Positions 5,682 through 6,161 of a stretch of DNA of 6,161 nt are shown here, in pieces. The position numbers and the translations under genes were made by a program. The notes beneath the pieces are model-generated. The model saw only the letters and a list, made by a program, of their open reading frames with translations. It did no database searches and was not told the origin of the DNA. Position 1 is the stretch's first letter. The number at the start of each line of letters is the position of its first letter. The stretch is from Porticoccaceae bacterium (lineage in GTDB: Bacteria; Pseudomonadota; Gammaproteobacteria; Pseudomonadales; Porticoccaceae), in contig JALRJD010000082.1 of NCBI GenBank assembly GCA_023255165.1, forward strand, positions 1-6,161. Reading direction: 5' to 3'.

Positions 5682-5683
5682 GT

Positions 5684-6161
5684 CTTGGCGAACTGAGCAT
5701 TCCTTATCTTCAGCCTGGCTCATCAATCATGCCTGGCAAGGTGAACCCGGTTATTCCTGAAGCGGTCATGATGGTCTGTGCTCGCGTAATCGGAAACGAC
5801 GCCACCGTGGCTTGGGCTGGTGCCACTGGAAACTTTGAACTCAACGTAGCGATCCCGGTGATGGGAAACGCATTGCTTGAGTCAATTCGTTTGCTTTCAA
5901 ACTCACTTCGCCTACTTGCCGACAAGACCATCAAGGGCCTTGAGGCAAACGAGGAACGTGCCCGTGCCCTAGCCGAGTCAAGCCCATCAATTGTGACTCC
6001 ATTAAACAAGTACATCGGCTACGAGGCAGCGGCAAAGATTGCCAAGCACTCGGTAGCAAAGAGCATCACCGTGCGAGAGGCAACAATTGAACTTGGCTAC
6101 GTTGATGGCGAGAAGCTAACCATGGAGCAACTAGATAAGGCGCTTGACGTGCTTTCGATGA
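5684..6161 (+). CDS. fumC: Class II fumarate hydratase, C-terminal fragment truncated at 5' end
   Basis: Fumarase interconverts fumarate and malate in the citric acid cycle as a cytoplasmic homotetramer. Translation from 5684 gives LGEL, then the fumarate-lyase signature GSSIMPGKVNP (from 5717), then GNFELNV, LAESSPSIVTPLN, YIGYEAA and LDKALDVLSM at the window edge. About 159 codons are seen, corresponding to roughly residues 305-463 of a 465-residue enzyme. The signature serine, lysine and asparagine are present; the N-terminal two thirds, with the catalytic histidine, are absent. Sequence left of about 5684 does not continue the family. An ATG at 5729 exists but lies inside the signature and is not a true start. 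Codons GCA, CTA, CTT, GGA and AAG differ from the rest of the window, and the ending resembles actinobacterial FumC. The gene runs off the right edge. Confidence 0.9.

Noticed and set aside
5374..5683. tRNA-Met as an attachment site for a mobile element
   Set aside because: The foreign-looking DNA is on the 5' side of the tRNA, over 200 bp away, with no integrase and no repeated tRNA 3' end.

Overview
The window looks like one stretch of a gammaproteobacterial chromosome (about 1-5680) joined to a piece of a gene of actinobacterial character (about 5684-6161). The gammaproteobacterial assignment rests on three things: the long (about 490-residue) class II IlvC, the divergent ilvY regulator gene beside it, and codon use favouring GCC, CTG and GGC. 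The catabolic gene in the middle, hpbD, is best known from marine bacteria, so a marine heterotroph is a reasonable but unproven guess.

Layout. 1-1470 (-) is ilvC, cut by the window edge a few codons before its stop. 1471-1702 is a divergent control region. It holds a 12-bp tandem repeat, a hairpin beside the ilvC ribosome site, and a perfect 15-bp palindrome placed as expected for IlvY. 1703-2590 (+) is ilvY. 2576-2663 is a run of about five degenerate 17-bp repeats that starts over the ilvY stop codon and runs into the end of the next, convergent gene. 2657-3760 (-) is hpbD, an enolase-superfamily 4-hydroxyproline betaine 2-epimerase. 3761-4092 has no intact gene; it holds a dyad and a 50-codon start-less reading frame that may be a gene remnant. 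4093-5244 (-) is an MFS permease, preceded by a possible 36-codon small ORF (5237-5347) overlapping its start codon. 5374-5450 (-) is tRNA-Met(CAU) with its own promoter. 5535-5681 (-) is a short orphan frame. 5684-6161 (+) is the C-terminal third of a class II fumarase, lacking its first part.

How the parts work together. IlvY senses acetolactate/acetohydroxybutyrate and switches on ilvC, the second common step of branched-chain amino acid synthesis; the operator and promoters seen here fit that circuit. HpbD would invert C2 of hydroxyproline betaine or proline betaine, the entry to using these osmolytes as food. The MFS permease on the same strand may move a related solute, but the demethylases and further degradation genes are not in this window.

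The most consequential oddity is the fumC fragment. It starts abruptly inside the gene, differs in codon use from everything to its left, and is most simply an assembly chimera, with recombination or gene transfer as the alternative. No CRISPR array, phage gene or intact insertion sequence was seen, and I found no convincing entirely new system.
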